This document shows positions 33,800 to 43,383 of a stretch of DNA of 64,000 nucleotides, piece after piece. Positions within the stretch are counted from its first letter, which is position 1, and the number at the start of each line of letters is the position of its first letter. A program made the translations under genes and the position numbers. The notes under the pieces are model-generated. The model saw nothing but the letters and a program-made list of their open reading frames with translations. It was not told where the DNA came from and ran no database searches. The stretch is from Actinomycetospora lutea (GTDB taxonomy: Bacteria > Actinomycetota > Actinomycetes > Mycobacteriales > Pseudonocardiaceae): contig NZ_JAQZAL010000005.1 in the NCBI RefSeq assembly GCF_028737205.1, positions 1 to 64,000 of the forward strand, given 5' to 3'.

Positions 33800-33822
33800 T
33801 CCGAGCACGTATTATCCGAGGA
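33800..33822 (+). promoter_or_regulatory. Nicotinate-cluster operator A, before the MarR gene
   Basis: TCCGAGCA-CGTATTA-TCCGAGGA: two 8-base direct repeats with a 7-base spacer. TATTAT (33810-33815) inside it looks like the -10 of the MarR gene, so binding would repress. The same motif occurs at 34465-34487 and 45233-45255. Confidence 0.8.
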
Positions 33823-33864
33823 ACGGGGAGTGGCCCGAGGGTCACGTGGGGCGCGACGGACGGG

Positions 33865-34374
33865 GTGAGCGCGGTGACGAGAGCGGCGACCAGCAAGGAC
33901 ACGACCCGGCGCCGCGTCCGCCTCGACCCGCCGTCCGACCTCGTGGCCGCGCCCGGCTACGGCGCGCGGCGGCTCTACCAGGCCTACCTCGCCGCGTGGA
34001 CCCGCCACGTCGACCCGGTGCTCACCGGCCCCCAGTTCGCCGTGCTTTCGGCCGTGCGGGCCTACCCGGACGCGGACCAGACGTCCCTGGCCAGCGCGGT
34101 CGCCCTCGACACCTCGACCATGGCCGACGTCTGCCGGCGCATGGAGCGTCGCGGGCTCATCGCCCGCCACGAGGCGCCGCACGACGCCCGCGCGAAGGTC
34201 CTGACGCTCACCGACGAGGGCACCGCGGCGCTCGCGGAGACCAACCGCCGCGCCCGCGCACTCGACGAGGCCCTGCTCGCCGGCTGCCCGGCCGAGCACC
34301 GCCCGCACCTCGCGTCGCTCCTCAACGACCTCGGTCAGGAGTGGGAGCGGGTCGCCGAGCGCGACGCGCTCTGA
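33865..34374 (+). CDS. MarR-family regulator of the nicotinate cluster, NicR-like
   Basis: A 169-residue MarR protein: dimer helix (APGYGARRLYQAYLAAWTRHVDPVLTGPQFAVLSAVRAYP), winged helix-turn-helix (DQTSLASAVALDTSTMADVCRRMERRGLIARHEAPHDARAKVLTLTDEG) and a C-terminal dimer helix. In Pseudomonas putida the nic genes are repressed by the MarR-type NicR, relieved by 6-hydroxynicotinate. This gene stands at the head of an equivalent cluster and its promoter carries the same 23-bp motif as the two catabolic promoters, so a NicR-like repressor role is inferred. GTG 33865 is used; GTG 33874 is also possible. Confidence 0.85.
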   Translation: MSAVTRAATSKDTTRRRVRLDPPSDLVAAPGYGARRLYQAYLAAWTRHVDPVLTGPQFAVLSAVRAYPDADQTSLASAVALDTSTMADVCRRMERRGLIARHEAPHDARAKVLTLTDEGTAALAETNRRARALDEALLAGCPAEHRPHLASLLNDLGQEWERVAERDAL

Positions 34375-34464
34375 GCGGGCGAGCCCTCCCTCGTAGGCCG
34401 AACGGCCCATCCGCGCGCCCGCGATCTGTTACAGCCGCGTCTCGGGACCCGTCGAGGTATTGCG

Positions 34465-34487
34465 TCCTCGGATAGTACGTGCTCGGA
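34465..34487 (-). promoter_or_regulatory. Nicotinate-cluster operator B, before the long catabolic operon
   Basis: On the minus strand TCCGAGCA-CGTACTA-TCCGAGGA, 44 bases before the monooxygenase start. It differs from operator A at one base and from operator C at one base over 23. Confidence 0.82.
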
Positions 34488-34531
34488 TTTAACGCAGCCG
34501 AACGCGAGCACCACACCGGGAGGGCGGCCAG

Positions 34532-35800
34532 ATGGCGAGCCAGTCGTTCGAGGTCACCATCGTCGGAGGAGGGCTGGGCGGCCTGTGCGCCGCGCTGTCG
34601 CTGCGCCAGCGCGGCACGCGCGTCACCGTGGTCGAGGCCGCGCCCGAGCTCGGCGAGATCGGCGCCGGGATCCAGACCGCGCCGAACGCCAGCCGCATCC
34701 TCATCGGGCTCGGGCTGCGGGCGCAGCTCGAGGCGATCCGCACGCAGCCGGAGGACCAGGTCCGCCGCCGCTGGGCCGACGGCAGCATCATCGCCCAGCT
34801 CCCCCTCGGGCAGCGGGTGATCGACCAGTACGGCGCCCCGTACTGGCACTACCACCGCGCCGACCTGCACCGCGTCCTGCTCGACGCCTGCGCCGACCCC
34901 GAGGGCCCCGGCCCGGTCGTCGCGCTGCACACCGGCGCCAAGGTCACCGAGCTCGACCGCACCGACCCGACGCGTCCCGTCGCGGTCGCCGAGGACGGCC
35001 GCCGCTTCGCCGGCGACGTCCTGGTCGGCGCCGACGGCATCCGCTCGGCGGTCCGCGACCTCGCGGGCTTCGACGACTCGCTCGTCTTCTCCGGCGAGAT
35101 GGCCTACCGCGCGCTCATCCCCGGCGAGCTGATCGCCGCGGACCCGGCCACCCGCTTCCTCGTGGACCGCTACCACTCGACCATCTGGTACGGCCCCGAC
35201 AAGCACCTCGTGCACTACGTCATCCGCGGCGGCCAGTACCTCAACGTCGTCGCCATCGTACCGTGCACCGACACCATCGCCGCCGACTGGAGCGGCCCGG
35301 CCACCCCGGAGCAGCTCGCCGCGGACTTCGGCGACTGGGACGACCGGGTGCCGGCCATGCTCTCGAAGGCCAAGCCCGAGGACGTCTCGCTGTGGGCGAT
35401 GTACCGGCGCCGGCGCGACCCGGTGTGGGTCGACGGCCGCGTGGCGCTGCTCGGCGACGCCTGCCACGCGATGCTCCCCTACCAGGCCCAGGGCGCCTCG
35501 CAGTCGATGGAGGACGCCGCCGTCCTCGCCGAGGAGCTCGGCCGGGTGACCCGCGACGACATCGACGGCGCCCTGGTGCGCTACGTCGACCGCCGCGCCA
35601 AGCACGCCGGCATGGTGCAGGACGCCTCGCTGCAGAACATGGCGTTCTACCACCTGCCCGACGGCCCCGAGCAGCGCGAGCGCGACGAGAAGCTGCGCCG
35701 GTTCGACGGCGAGTCCGACGTCTCGTACGACTGGCTGTGGAACGGCAGCCCGTTGCAGGACCACGACACCGAGTCCATCCACTACCAGTTCGCCCGCTGA
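34532..35800 (+). CDS. nicC: FAD monooxygenase, probable 6-hydroxynicotinate 3-monooxygenase
   Basis: A 422-residue class A flavoprotein hydroxylase. The FAD site is IVGGGLGGLCAALSLRQRG (residues 10-28), the NADPH/FAD motif VLVGADGIRS (163-172) and the second FAD motif ALLGDACHAMLPYQAQGASQSMED (305-328). NicC decarboxylates and hydroxylates 6-hydroxynicotinate to 2,5-dihydroxypyridine. The nearest alternatives by fold are salicylate 1-hydroxylase and 3-hydroxybenzoate 6-hydroxylase; the presence of NicX, NicD, NicF and NicE-like genes in the same cluster decides for NicC. GGGAGG at 34518-34523 sets the start at ATG 34532. First gene of the plus-strand operon, behind operator B. Confidence 0.84.
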   Translation: MASQSFEVTIVGGGLGGLCAALSLRQRGTRVTVVEAAPELGEIGAGIQTAPNASRILIGLGLRAQLEAIRTQPEDQVRRRWADGSIIAQLPLGQRVIDQYGAPYWHYHRADLHRVLLDACADPEGPGPVVALHTGAKVTELDRTDPTRPVAVAEDGRRFAGDVLVGADGIRSAVRDLAGFDDSLVFSGEMAYRALIPGELIAADPATRFLVDRYHSTIWYGPDKHLVHYVIRGGQYLNVVAIVPCTDTIAADWSGPATPEQLAADFGDWDDRVPAMLSKAKPEDVSLWAMYRRRRDPVWVDGRVALLGDACHAMLPYQAQGASQSMEDAAVLAEELGRVTRDDIDGALVRYVDRRAKHAGMVQDASLQNMAFYHLPDGPEQRERDEKLRRFDGESDVSYDWLWNGSPLQDHDTESIHYQFAR

Positions 35801-35847
35801 CGCGCGGACCGACACCACCCCCCACCACCCGCGACGGGAGCGAACAG

Positions 35848-37260
35848 ATGCGCACCGGAGACCAGATCGTCCAGGATCTTCCCTGGCGCTGGGGCGTCCA
35901 AGGAAAGATCTTCCTCATCGGCGGCCTCGGCTACATGTTCGACGCCTGGGACGTCGCCCTCAACGGGTTCCTCACCCCGCTGATCGGCACCGAGTTCGGG
36001 CTCTCGCCCGCCCAGCGGGGGCTCGTCGCCACCGCGAACCTCATCGGCATGGCCGTCGGCGCCGTCGCCTGGGGCACGGTCGCCGACCGCATCGGCCGCA
36101 AGAAGGCCTTCAGCATCACCCTGCTGATCTTCGCGATCTTCTCGGTGCTCGGCGCGCTGTCGCCGAACATCGAGGTCTTCCTGCTGCTGCGCTTCCTCGC
36201 CGGCGTCGGCCTCGGCGGCTGCATCCCCGTCGACTACGCGATCGTCAGCGAGTTCTCGCCCAAGAAGCAGCGCGGCCGGGTGCTGGCCGCGATGGACGGC
36301 TGGTGGCCCATCGGCGCGACGCTCGCCGGGGTCTCGGCGACGCTGCTCGTGCCGGTCGACGGCAACTGGCGCTGGATGCTCGTGCTGATGATCCTGCCGG
36401 CGCTGCTGCTGTTCTGGGTCCGTCGCGGCGTGCCCGAGTCGCCGCTCTACCTCTCCCGCATGGGCCGGGAGCCCGAGGCCCGCGCGGTCATCGACGACAT
36501 GGTGGCGCGCACCGGCGCCGCCCACGAGCCGTACGTCATCCCGGCCGCCGTCGAGGAGGACAAGCGCGGTGGGGCGTGGGCCGCGGCCGCCGACCAGCTG
36601 CGCCGCGTCTGGGCGTTCAACCCGACCATCACCGCCGTCGCGTGGTCGTTGTTCATCGCCGTCATGCTCGTCTACTACGCCGCCCTGAGCTGGATGCCCT
36701 CGATCCTCAAGGCCGAGGGCTTCGGCGAGATCGCCGCGTTCGCCTCGACCACGCTGATGAACGCGCTCGGCATCGTCGGTGTCGCCCTGTCCGTGCTGGT
36801 GGTCGACCGCTACGGCCGCAAGCGCGTCATCGCGATCGCGGGCCCGGTCGCCGCGGCGACGCTGGTCGCCTTCTCGCTGCTGCTCGGCACGCCGACGGCC
36901 GCGGTCATCGCGATCGGGGCGTTCGGGCTGTTCGCGCTGATCGTCATCCCGGTCATGTACGCCTACGTCTCGGAGCTCTACCCGACCGAGCTGCGCGCCT
37001 CGGGCTTCGGCTGGGCGTCGTCCTCGAGCCGTGCGATCACCGGCTTCGCCCCGCTGCTGTTCGGCAGCGTGCTCTGGCCGGTGCTGGGCCTGCCGCTGAC
37101 GTTCACCCTGCTCGGGGTGCTGGTCGTCGGCGCCGTGATCTTCATGTGGGTCGGCGCGCCGGAGACCGCGGGCCGCGAGCTCGACCGGATCACCACCGAC
37201 GTGCCCGCCGACGAGCCCGACGAGCCCGCCACGACGGACCCCGAGCGCACCCGCGCCTGA
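35848..37260 (+). CDS. MFS importer, probable nicotinate/6-hydroxynicotinate permease
   Basis: A 470-residue major facilitator with twelve helices, of the aromatic acid:H+ symporter/sugar-porter shape: GGLGYMFDAWDVALNGF in helix 1 (acidic residues typical of AAHS carriers), the loop motif GTVADRIGRKKAF between helices 2 and 3, VPESPLYLSRMGREPEA in the central loop, and VDRYGRKRVIAIAG in the second half. In P. putida NicT, an MFS protein, takes up the pathway intermediate. Position directly behind the monooxygenase gene supports the same role. A hairpin at 37281-37327 separates it from the hydroxylase genes. Confidence 0.85.
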   Translation: MRTGDQIVQDLPWRWGVQGKIFLIGGLGYMFDAWDVALNGFLTPLIGTEFGLSPAQRGLVATANLIGMAVGAVAWGTVADRIGRKKAFSITLLIFAIFSVLGALSPNIEVFLLLRFLAGVGLGGCIPVDYAIVSEFSPKKQRGRVLAAMDGWWPIGATLAGVSATLLVPVDGNWRWMLVLMILPALLLFWVRRGVPESPLYLSRMGREPEARAVIDDMVARTGAAHEPYVIPAAVEEDKRGGAWAAAADQLRRVWAFNPTITAVAWSLFIAVMLVYYAALSWMPSILKAEGFGEIAAFASTTLMNALGIVGVALSVLVVDRYGRKRVIAIAGPVAAATLVAFSLLLGTPTAAVIAIGAFGLFALIVIPVMYAYVSELYPTELRASGFGWASSSSRAITGFAPLLFGSVLWPVLGLPLTFTLLGVLVVGAVIFMWVGAPETAGRELDRITTDVPADEPDEPATTDPERTRA

Positions 37261-37280
37261 CGCCGCGCTCCCCGTTCCGG

Positions 37281-37327
37281 GCGAAGGGCACCTTCGGTCA
37301 GCTAGACGGGCCGGGGGTGCCCTTCGC
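37281..37327 (+). terminator. Intra-operon hairpin between the importer and hydroxylase genes
   Basis: GCGAAGGGCACC-N23-GGTGCCCTTCGC, perfect 12-bp arms, with flanking CGTTC/GAACG also pairing. The next gene is 32 bases away in the same direction, so it may act as a partial terminator or stability element. It shares sequence with the hairpin at 43318-43364. Confidence 0.6.
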
Positions 37328-37358
37328 CAGAACGCTCCACGGAAAGGAGGCCCGCGAC

Positions 37359-38234
37359 GTGAAGCCCGCCGCGTTCACCTACCACCGCGCGCACGACGTG
37401 GCCGACGCCGTCGCGCTGCTCACCGACCTGGCCGCGGCGGGCGAGGACCCCAAGGTCATCGCGGGCGGGCAGAGCCTCATGCCGATGATGAACTTCCGGC
37501 TCGCCCGCCCCTCGGCACTCGTCGACCTGGGGCCGCTGCGCCGGTTGCCGGCGATGACCGCGATCCGCTCCGACGGTGATCACCTCACCCTCGGCGCGCT
37601 GGTCACCCACCACGCCGTGGAGAAGGCCACGCTGCCGGAGGGCTTCGCCGTGCTCTCCCGCGCCATGCGCTGGGTCGGGCACCTGCCGATCCGCAGCCGC
37701 GGCACGGTGGCCGGCAGCCTCGTGCACGGGGACGCGACCGCCGAGTGGTGCCTGCTCGCGCTGCTGCTCGACGCGGTCGTCGTCGCCGAGGGCCCGTCCG
37801 GGCGCCGCGAGATCCCCGCCGACGAGCTCTTCCACGGCTTCTACGCCACCGCCGTCGACCTCGACGAGGTCGTCGTCGAGGTCCGCTTCACCCGGCCCGC
37901 CCCGCACGCCGCGCTCTGCGAGTTCGCGCGCCGCCACGGCGACTTCGCCGTCGTCGACGCCGCCGTGGCGCTCGACCTCGAGGGGACCGCCGCGACCGGC
38001 GGGCGGATCGTGCTCGGCGGCGTCGCCCCCGCGCCGGTCCGCGTGCCCGAGGCCGAGGCGGTGCTCGCCGCGGGCGGTGCCGCCGGCGACGCCCTCTGGG
38101 GCGCGGTCGCCGACGCGGCCGCCGCCGCCGTCGATCCCCCCGACGACGCCACCACCACGGCCGCCTACCGCCGCCGGCTGACCCGCACGCTGGTCGCGGA
38201 CGCCTGCCGCGAGGCCTCCGGAGGGCTGCGATGA
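37359..38234 (+). CDS. Molybdenum hydroxylase FAD subunit (CoxM-like)
   Basis: A 291-residue FAD-binding subunit of a xanthine-oxidase-family hydroxylase: KVIAGGQSLMPMMNFRLARPSALVDL (first FAD motif), HLPIRSRGTVAGSLVHGDATAEW (second FAD motif, the TxGGxxx-type loop), and a C-terminal CO-dehydrogenase-flavoprotein domain. AAAGGAGG at 37343-37350 is a strong ribosome site for the GTG at 37359. It passes electrons from the iron-sulfur subunit to an acceptor. With the next two genes it forms the three-subunit enzyme proposed to hydroxylate nicotinate at C6. Stop and next start overlap (ATGA). Confidence 0.9.
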   Translation: MKPAAFTYHRAHDVADAVALLTDLAAAGEDPKVIAGGQSLMPMMNFRLARPSALVDLGPLRRLPAMTAIRSDGDHLTLGALVTHHAVEKATLPEGFAVLSRAMRWVGHLPIRSRGTVAGSLVHGDATAEWCLLALLLDAVVVAEGPSGRREIPADELFHGFYATAVDLDEVVVEVRFTRPAPHAALCEFARRHGDFAVVDAAVALDLEGTAATGGRIVLGGVAPAPVRVPEAEAVLAAGGAAGDALWGAVADAAAAAVDPPDDATTTAAYRRRLTRTLVADACREASGGLR

Positions 38235-40635
38235 CCGCGACCGAGCTCCCCGGCGACGGCCACGCCACCGAGCCGCGCGCCGAGGGCCCTCGATTCGACG
38301 GGCACCGGGGCCGCTGGGTCGGCGCCTCGATCCCCCGCCACGAGGACCCGCGCCTGCTCACCGGCCGCGGGCGCTTCGTCGACGACATCACCCTGAGCGG
38401 GATGCTGCACGCGGGCTTCGTGCGCGCGACGGTCGCGCACGCGCAGATCACCGGTATCGACCTGACCGCCACGCGCGCGGTCGAGGGCGTCGTCGCCGCC
38501 TACGACGCGAGCGACCTGGCGCTCGGCGACATCGTCGCGCTGCTCGACCGTCCCGCCGAGGAGTTCACGCCCACGGCGATGCCGATCCTCGCCAAGGACA
38601 AGATCCGGTTCGTGGGCGAGCCGCTCGCGATCGTCGTCGCGCGCGACCCCTACGCCGTCGAGGACGGCATCGAGGCCGCGGTCGTGGAGCACACCGCGCT
38701 CGACGCGATCGTCGACGAGGAGACCGCGCTGCGCGCGAGCACGACGGTCCACGACGAGGCCCCGGACAACGTGCTGCTCGACGTGTCGATGTTCGACACG
38801 CCGGGCGTCGACGAGGCGTTCGCGGACGCGGACGTCACGGTCGAGGTGACCACCCGCAGCGGGCGCCAGAACGCGCTCCCGCTCGAGACGCGCGGCGTCG
38901 TCGTGTCGTGGGACGCCCGCGACGACCAACTGCTCGTGCAGACCTGCACGCAGGTCCCGCACCAGGTGCGCACGCTCGTGGCCCGCTGCCTCGACGTCCC
39001 CGAGCGCACGGTGCGCGTCACCGTGCCCGACATGGGCGGCGGCTTCGGGCAGAAGTGCGTGGTCGGGCGCGAGGAGGTCGCCGTGGCCGCCGTCGCGCAG
39101 CGGCTGCACCGTCCCGTGAAGTGGATCGAGGACCGGCGCGAGGCGCTGACCGCGGGCTTCCTGGCCCGCGAGCAGACCTACCGCACGCGCGCGGCGTTCG
39201 ACGCCGACGGGCACATCACCGCGCTCGACGTCGACGTCGTCTGCGACATGGGCGCCTACTCCTGCTACCCCTTCACCGCGGGCATCGAGCCGCTCATGGC
39301 GTCCGCGGAGATGCCCAGCGTCTACCGCGTGCCCGCCTACCGTGTGCGCGGCCGGGCGCTGACCAGCAACAAGGCCCCGACCGCCCCGTACCGCGGGGTC
39401 AGCCGCCCGCAGTACGTCGTGGCGATCGAGCGGGTGATGGAGCGCGCCGCCCGCGAGCTGGGGCTGGACCCGGTGGAGGTCCGCCGCCGCAACGTCATCA
39501 CCGAGTTCCCCTACACCGGCGTCAACGCCGTCACCTACGACCCCGGCACCTACCGCGAGTCGCTCGACCTCGCCGAGGCGACGATCCGCGACGAGGGCTG
39601 GTACGAGCTGCGCGAGAGCACCGACCGGCACATCGGGATCGGCTTCTGCTGCTTCTCCGAGCGCACCGGCTACGGCTCCGAGGCGTTCGCCAAGCGCAAG
39701 ATGACCGTGGTGCCGGGCTTCGACCTCTCCGAGATCCGGATGGACACCACCGGGGCCGTCGTCGTCACCAGCGGGACGATGAACCACGGCCAGTCGCACG
39801 AGACGACGTTCGCGCAGATCGTGGCCGACCGCCTCGGCATCGACACGGCGCGCGTCAAGCTGCGCCAGGGCGACACCGAGCGCATCGCCTACGGCTGGGG
39901 CACGTTCGCGTCCCGGTCGGTGACGATCGGCGGCTCGGCCGTCGCGCTCGCCTCGCAGCGGCTCGGCGAGCTGCTGTGCCGGATCGCCGCGCACCTGCTC
40001 GAGACGCGCCCGGACAACGTCGCGCTCGACGGCGACGGCGGCGTGGTCCAGCTCGACGACCCGGACCGGCGCCTGACGTACGAGGACATCGCCGACGTCG
40101 CCTACCTGCGCAGCCACCTGCTCCCCAAGGACGTCGAGCCGGCGCTGACCGCCACCGCGAGCTTCGACGTGCCCGGCGACGGGACCTTCTCGAACGCCAC
40201 GCACGCCGTGGTCGTCGAGGCCGACCCGGGCACCGGGGCGATCCGCATCCTGCGCTATGCGTGCGTCGAGGACTGCGGGGTCGTGATCCACCCGAAGGTC
40301 GTCGAGGGGCAGTGCCGCGGCGGGATCGCGCAGGGCATCGCGGGCGCGCTGTTCGAGGAGATCACCTACGACGCCCACGGCGAGCCGTCGGCGGCGTCGT
40401 TCATCGACTACCTCGTGCCGACCGCGACCGAGATCCCCGACGTGTCGATCGCCCACCTCGAGACGCCGTGCGCGTTCACCGAGAACGGGGCGAAGGGCGC
40501 CGGCGAGGGCGGGACGATCGGCGCGCCCGCCGCGGTGCTCAACGCCGTCAACGACGCCCTGCGCCACACCGGCGTCGAGCTCGACGCCACGCCGATCCAT
40601 CCCCGGGTCGTACTGGACGCACTGGAGGGCGGGCT

Positions 40636-40639
<4 letters not shown>
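38231..40639 (+). CDS. Molybdenum hydroxylase catalytic subunit (CoxL-like), probable nicotinate 6-hydroxylase
   Basis: An 802-residue xanthine-oxidase-family large subunit: N-terminal a/b hammerhead (GRWVGASIPRHEDPRLLTGRGRFVDDI), then molybdopterin-cytosine-dinucleotide domains with MGGGFGQK (268-275) and the active-site loop APYRGVSRPQ (385-394), and the catalytic Glu in KGAGEGG (Glu759). True CO dehydrogenase has a Cys-containing AYRCSFR loop; that is absent, so this is not a CODH. In P. putida the nicotinate enzyme is the two-component NicAB with a cytochrome domain. Here the three-subunit CODH architecture would replace it. Substrate is inferred from the cluster. Confidence 0.87.
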
Positions 40640-41120
<481 letters not shown>

Positions 41121-41124
<4 letters not shown>

Positions 41125-41798
41125 TCCTCGACAACCACCTCGCGGTCCCGGCCGCGCCGGACGCGGTGTTCGCGCTGCTCAACGACGTCGAGCGCGTCGC
41201 CGGGTGCCTGCCCGGCGCGACGCTCGAGGGCCGTGACGGCGAGGCGTACCGCGGGCGCGTGAAGGTCAAGGTCGGCCCGATCAGCGCCGCCTACGCGGGC
41301 ACCCTGCGCTTCACCGAGGTCGTGCCCGACCAGCGCACGCTGCGCCTGTCCGCGCGCGCCTCGGACGCCCACGGCGCCGGGGACGCCGAGGCCGACGTCG
41401 TGCTCTCGGTGATCGAGGCGGACGGCGGCTCGACCCTCGACCTGCACACCGACCTGCTCATCCGCGGCAAGATCGCGCAGTTCGGCAAGGGCGCGATCAC
41501 GACGGTGTCGAGCCGCCTGCTCGACCAGTTCGCCCGCAACCTGGCCGGCGAGCTCGCGGGCAGTACCAGCGATGCGGCATCGCTGGCGTCTGACGCCAGG
41601 ATCGCCACATCCTCGCCGCGCGACACGCCGAGCGAGGACCAGGCGCTCGACGGGCTCGCGATGCTGCTGCCGCCCCACGCCGGGCGCTGGGCCGCGCTCG
41701 CCGGCGCCGCGCTGGTCGGCGTCGTCCAGGGCTACCTGTGGGGCCGCCTGCGCGGCCAGAAGATGCTGATCGAGGAGCTGCGACACCGTGACCGCTGA
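41121..41798 (+). CDS. CoxG-like SRPBCC protein with C-terminal membrane helix
   Basis: A 225-residue protein: an SRPBCC/CoxG domain (NHLAVPAAPDAVFALLNDVERVAGCLPGATLEG through FGKGAITTVSSRLLDQFARNLAGEL), a spacer, and one membrane helix (WAALAGAALVGVVQGYLWG). CoxG anchors CO dehydrogenase at the membrane, and recent work on aerobic CODH assigns it quinone delivery; here it would serve the nicotinate hydroxylase. The spacer TSDAASLASDARIATSSPR is encoded by a 63-base dispersed palindromic repeat (41568-41630), an in-frame insertion of 21 codons between domain and helix. Its 3' end overlaps the next gene by 11 bases. Confidence 0.86.
41568..41630. repeat. REP-like palindromic element, copy 2, inside the CoxG-like gene
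   Basis: 63 bases matching 13272-13335 except for two substitutions in one hairpin loop (CAC to CTG) and one missing base. The stems AGCGATGC/GCATCGCT and GGCGTC/GACGCC are conserved. The length is a multiple of three, so the host frame is kept. Confidence 0.85.
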
Positions 41799-42459
41799 CG
41801 AGACCCTGCACGGCGCCGAGACCGACGCCGTCTACGACCGCGCCGGCTTCGGCGCCACCGTCCCGCGGGGCCCGCGTCCCGCGCTGGTGGTCGTGGACCT
41901 CACGCGCGGGTTCACCGAGCCCGGCTTCCCGCTGGGCGCCGACCTGACCGCGGAGGTCGCCGCGGCGGCCCGGCTCGTCGAGGTCGCCCACGACCGCGAC
42001 GTCCCCGTCATCGCGACCGCCGTCTCGTTCACCGCCGCGGAGGCCGACGGCGACGCCGTCGCGTGGCTGCGCAAGGCCCCGGGCGTGCGCGCACTGCGCG
42101 AGGGCAGCGAGGCCGTCGCCCTCGACGCGCGCCTCGGCCTGTCCCCCGACGACCACCTCATCCTCAAGAAGGGCGCCTCGGCGTTCCACGGGTCGTCGCT
42201 CGCCGCGCTGCTCACCGGCCTGCACGTCGACACGGTGGTGATCTGCGGCGCCACGACCTCGGGCTGCGTGCGCGCGACCGCCGTCGACGCGGTCCAGTCC
42301 GGCTTCGACACGCTCGTCGTCGCCGAGGCCTGCGGCGACCGCGCACGCGGCCCGCACGACGCCGCGCTCTACGACCTGCAGGCCAAGTACTCCGACGTCG
42401 TCACCCTCGACGACGCCGTGTCCTACCTCGACGACCCCTTCCGGAAGGCCGATCGGTGA
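41788..42459 (+). CDS. nicF: Isochorismatase-fold amidase, probable maleamate amidohydrolase
   Basis: A 223-residue cysteine hydrolase of the isochorismatase/N-carbamoylsarcosine amidase family. The triad is Asp37 (LVVVDLTRGF), Lys at 127/128 (LILKKGASAFHGS) and Cys160 (CGATTSGCVRAT). NicF hydrolyses maleamate to maleate and ammonia, releasing the pyridine-ring nitrogen. The ATTSGCVRAT block is typical of the N-carbamoylsarcosine/maleamate branch rather than isochorismatases. The GTG at 41788 lies inside the end of the CoxG-like gene, and its stop overlaps the next start, so expression is tightly coupled. Confidence 0.85.
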   Translation: MTADETLHGAETDAVYDRAGFGATVPRGPRPALVVVDLTRGFTEPGFPLGADLTAEVAAAARLVEVAHDRDVPVIATAVSFTAAEADGDAVAWLRKAPGVRALREGSEAVALDARLGLSPDDHLILKKGASAFHGSSLAALLTGLHVDTVVICGATTSGCVRATAVDAVQSGFDTLVVAEACGDRARGPHDAALYDLQAKYSDVVTLDDAVSYLDDPFRKADR

Positions 42460-43319
42460 CCGAACCCGCAGCTGCGCGCGTCCTGACCCAGCCCGCGCTG
42501 GCCGACCTCGCCGAGACCGCGGCGGTGAGCCGCTGGGTGCGCTCGCGGCAGCCGTCGGGGGGCGACGTCCGCCTGCACGTCCTCGACCACGGCCCCGTCG
42601 ACGGCGTCCCGCTGCTGATCATCCCGGGGATCACGAGCCCGGCGATCAGCATGGACTTCGTCGCCCGCGAGCTCACCGACCTCGTGCGCCCCCTGGTCCT
42701 CGACGTGCGCGGCCGCGGGTTCTCCGACAACGGGGACGCCTACGACCTCGACACCTACGCCGCCGACGTCGCCGCGGTGATCGAGCAGCTCGGCCTCGAG
42801 CGCCCGCTCGTGCTCGGGCACTCGATGGGCGCGCGGATCACCGCCGTCGCCGTCACCCGCCTCGACCTGCGCGGCACCGTGCTCGTCGATCCCCCGATGA
42901 GCGGCCCCGGACGCGGGCCCTACCCGACGACGCTCGACGCGTTCCTCGGCCAGCTCGACCAGGCCCGACGCGGTACCGACGCCGACGAGGTCGCGCAGTC
43001 GTGGCCCCGTTGGCCCCGCCGCGAGCAGGAGCTGCGCGCCCACTGGATGGGCTCGATCTCGCGCGACGCGATCGTCGCGACCCACGCGGGCTTCGAGTCC
43101 GAGGACTTCTTCGCCACCTGGCCTTCGGTCCCCGCGCCGACCGTGCTGGTCCACGGCGGCGACAGCCCCGTCGTCACCGCCGCCGGCGCGGAGGAGGCGG
43201 CGAAGGCGAACCCCGGGGCCACGATCGTCGAGGTCCCGCGCGCCGGGCACATGGTCTTCTGGGACGAGCCCGCGGCCGCCCTCGCCACGACCCGCGAGGC
43301 CCTGCGCGCCCTGATCTGA
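42456..43319 (+). CDS. nicD: Alpha/beta hydrolase, probable N-formylmaleamate deformylase
   Basis: A 287-residue alpha/beta hydrolase. The nucleophile elbow is GHSMG (Ser123), the acid is probably Asp145 (TVLVDPPMSG, the unusual early position also used by P. putida NicD) and the base is His265 (PRAGHMVFW). LLIIPGITSPAISMDFVAREL forms the oxyanion loop. It should remove formate from N-formylmaleamate, the NicX product. Last gene of the plus-strand operon; a hairpin terminator begins within its stop codon. Confidence 0.86.
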   Translation: MTEPAAARVLTQPALADLAETAAVSRWVRSRQPSGGDVRLHVLDHGPVDGVPLLIIPGITSPAISMDFVARELTDLVRPLVLDVRGRGFSDNGDAYDLDTYAADVAAVIEQLGLERPLVLGHSMGARITAVAVTRLDLRGTVLVDPPMSGPGRGPYPTTLDAFLGQLDQARRGTDADEVAQSWPRWPRREQELRAHWMGSISRDAIVATHAGFESEDFFATWPSVPAPTVLVHGGDSPVVTAAGAEEAAKANPGATIVEVPRAGHMVFWDEPAAALATTREALRALI

Positions 43320-43364
43320 GCGAAGGGCCCCTTCGCTCGATCTACTCGCGAAAGGGGCCCTTCG
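43318..43364. terminator. Bidirectional terminator between nicD and nicE
   Basis: GAGCGAAGGG-C-CCCTTCGCTC (43318-43338) is a perfect hairpin, and the same arm can alternatively pair with GCGAAAGGGGCCCTTCG (43348-43364). The DNA resembles the element at 37281, including a shared CTTCGGTCA...AGACGGG edge. Confidence 0.8.
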
Positions 43365-43383
43365 GTCACACAGACGGGACGAC

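Noticed and set aside
33423-33902. Minus-strand 159-codon frame over the right IS end and MarR promoter
   Set aside because: It crosses the IS end and has no recognisable domain; composition is Arg/Pro-rich noise.
34585-35840. Single long fusion of the monooxygenase region with the MFS gene in one plus-strand frame (891 codons)
   Set aside because: The first 420 codons are an out-of-frame shadow of nicC; the MFS protein begins with its own ATG at 35848.
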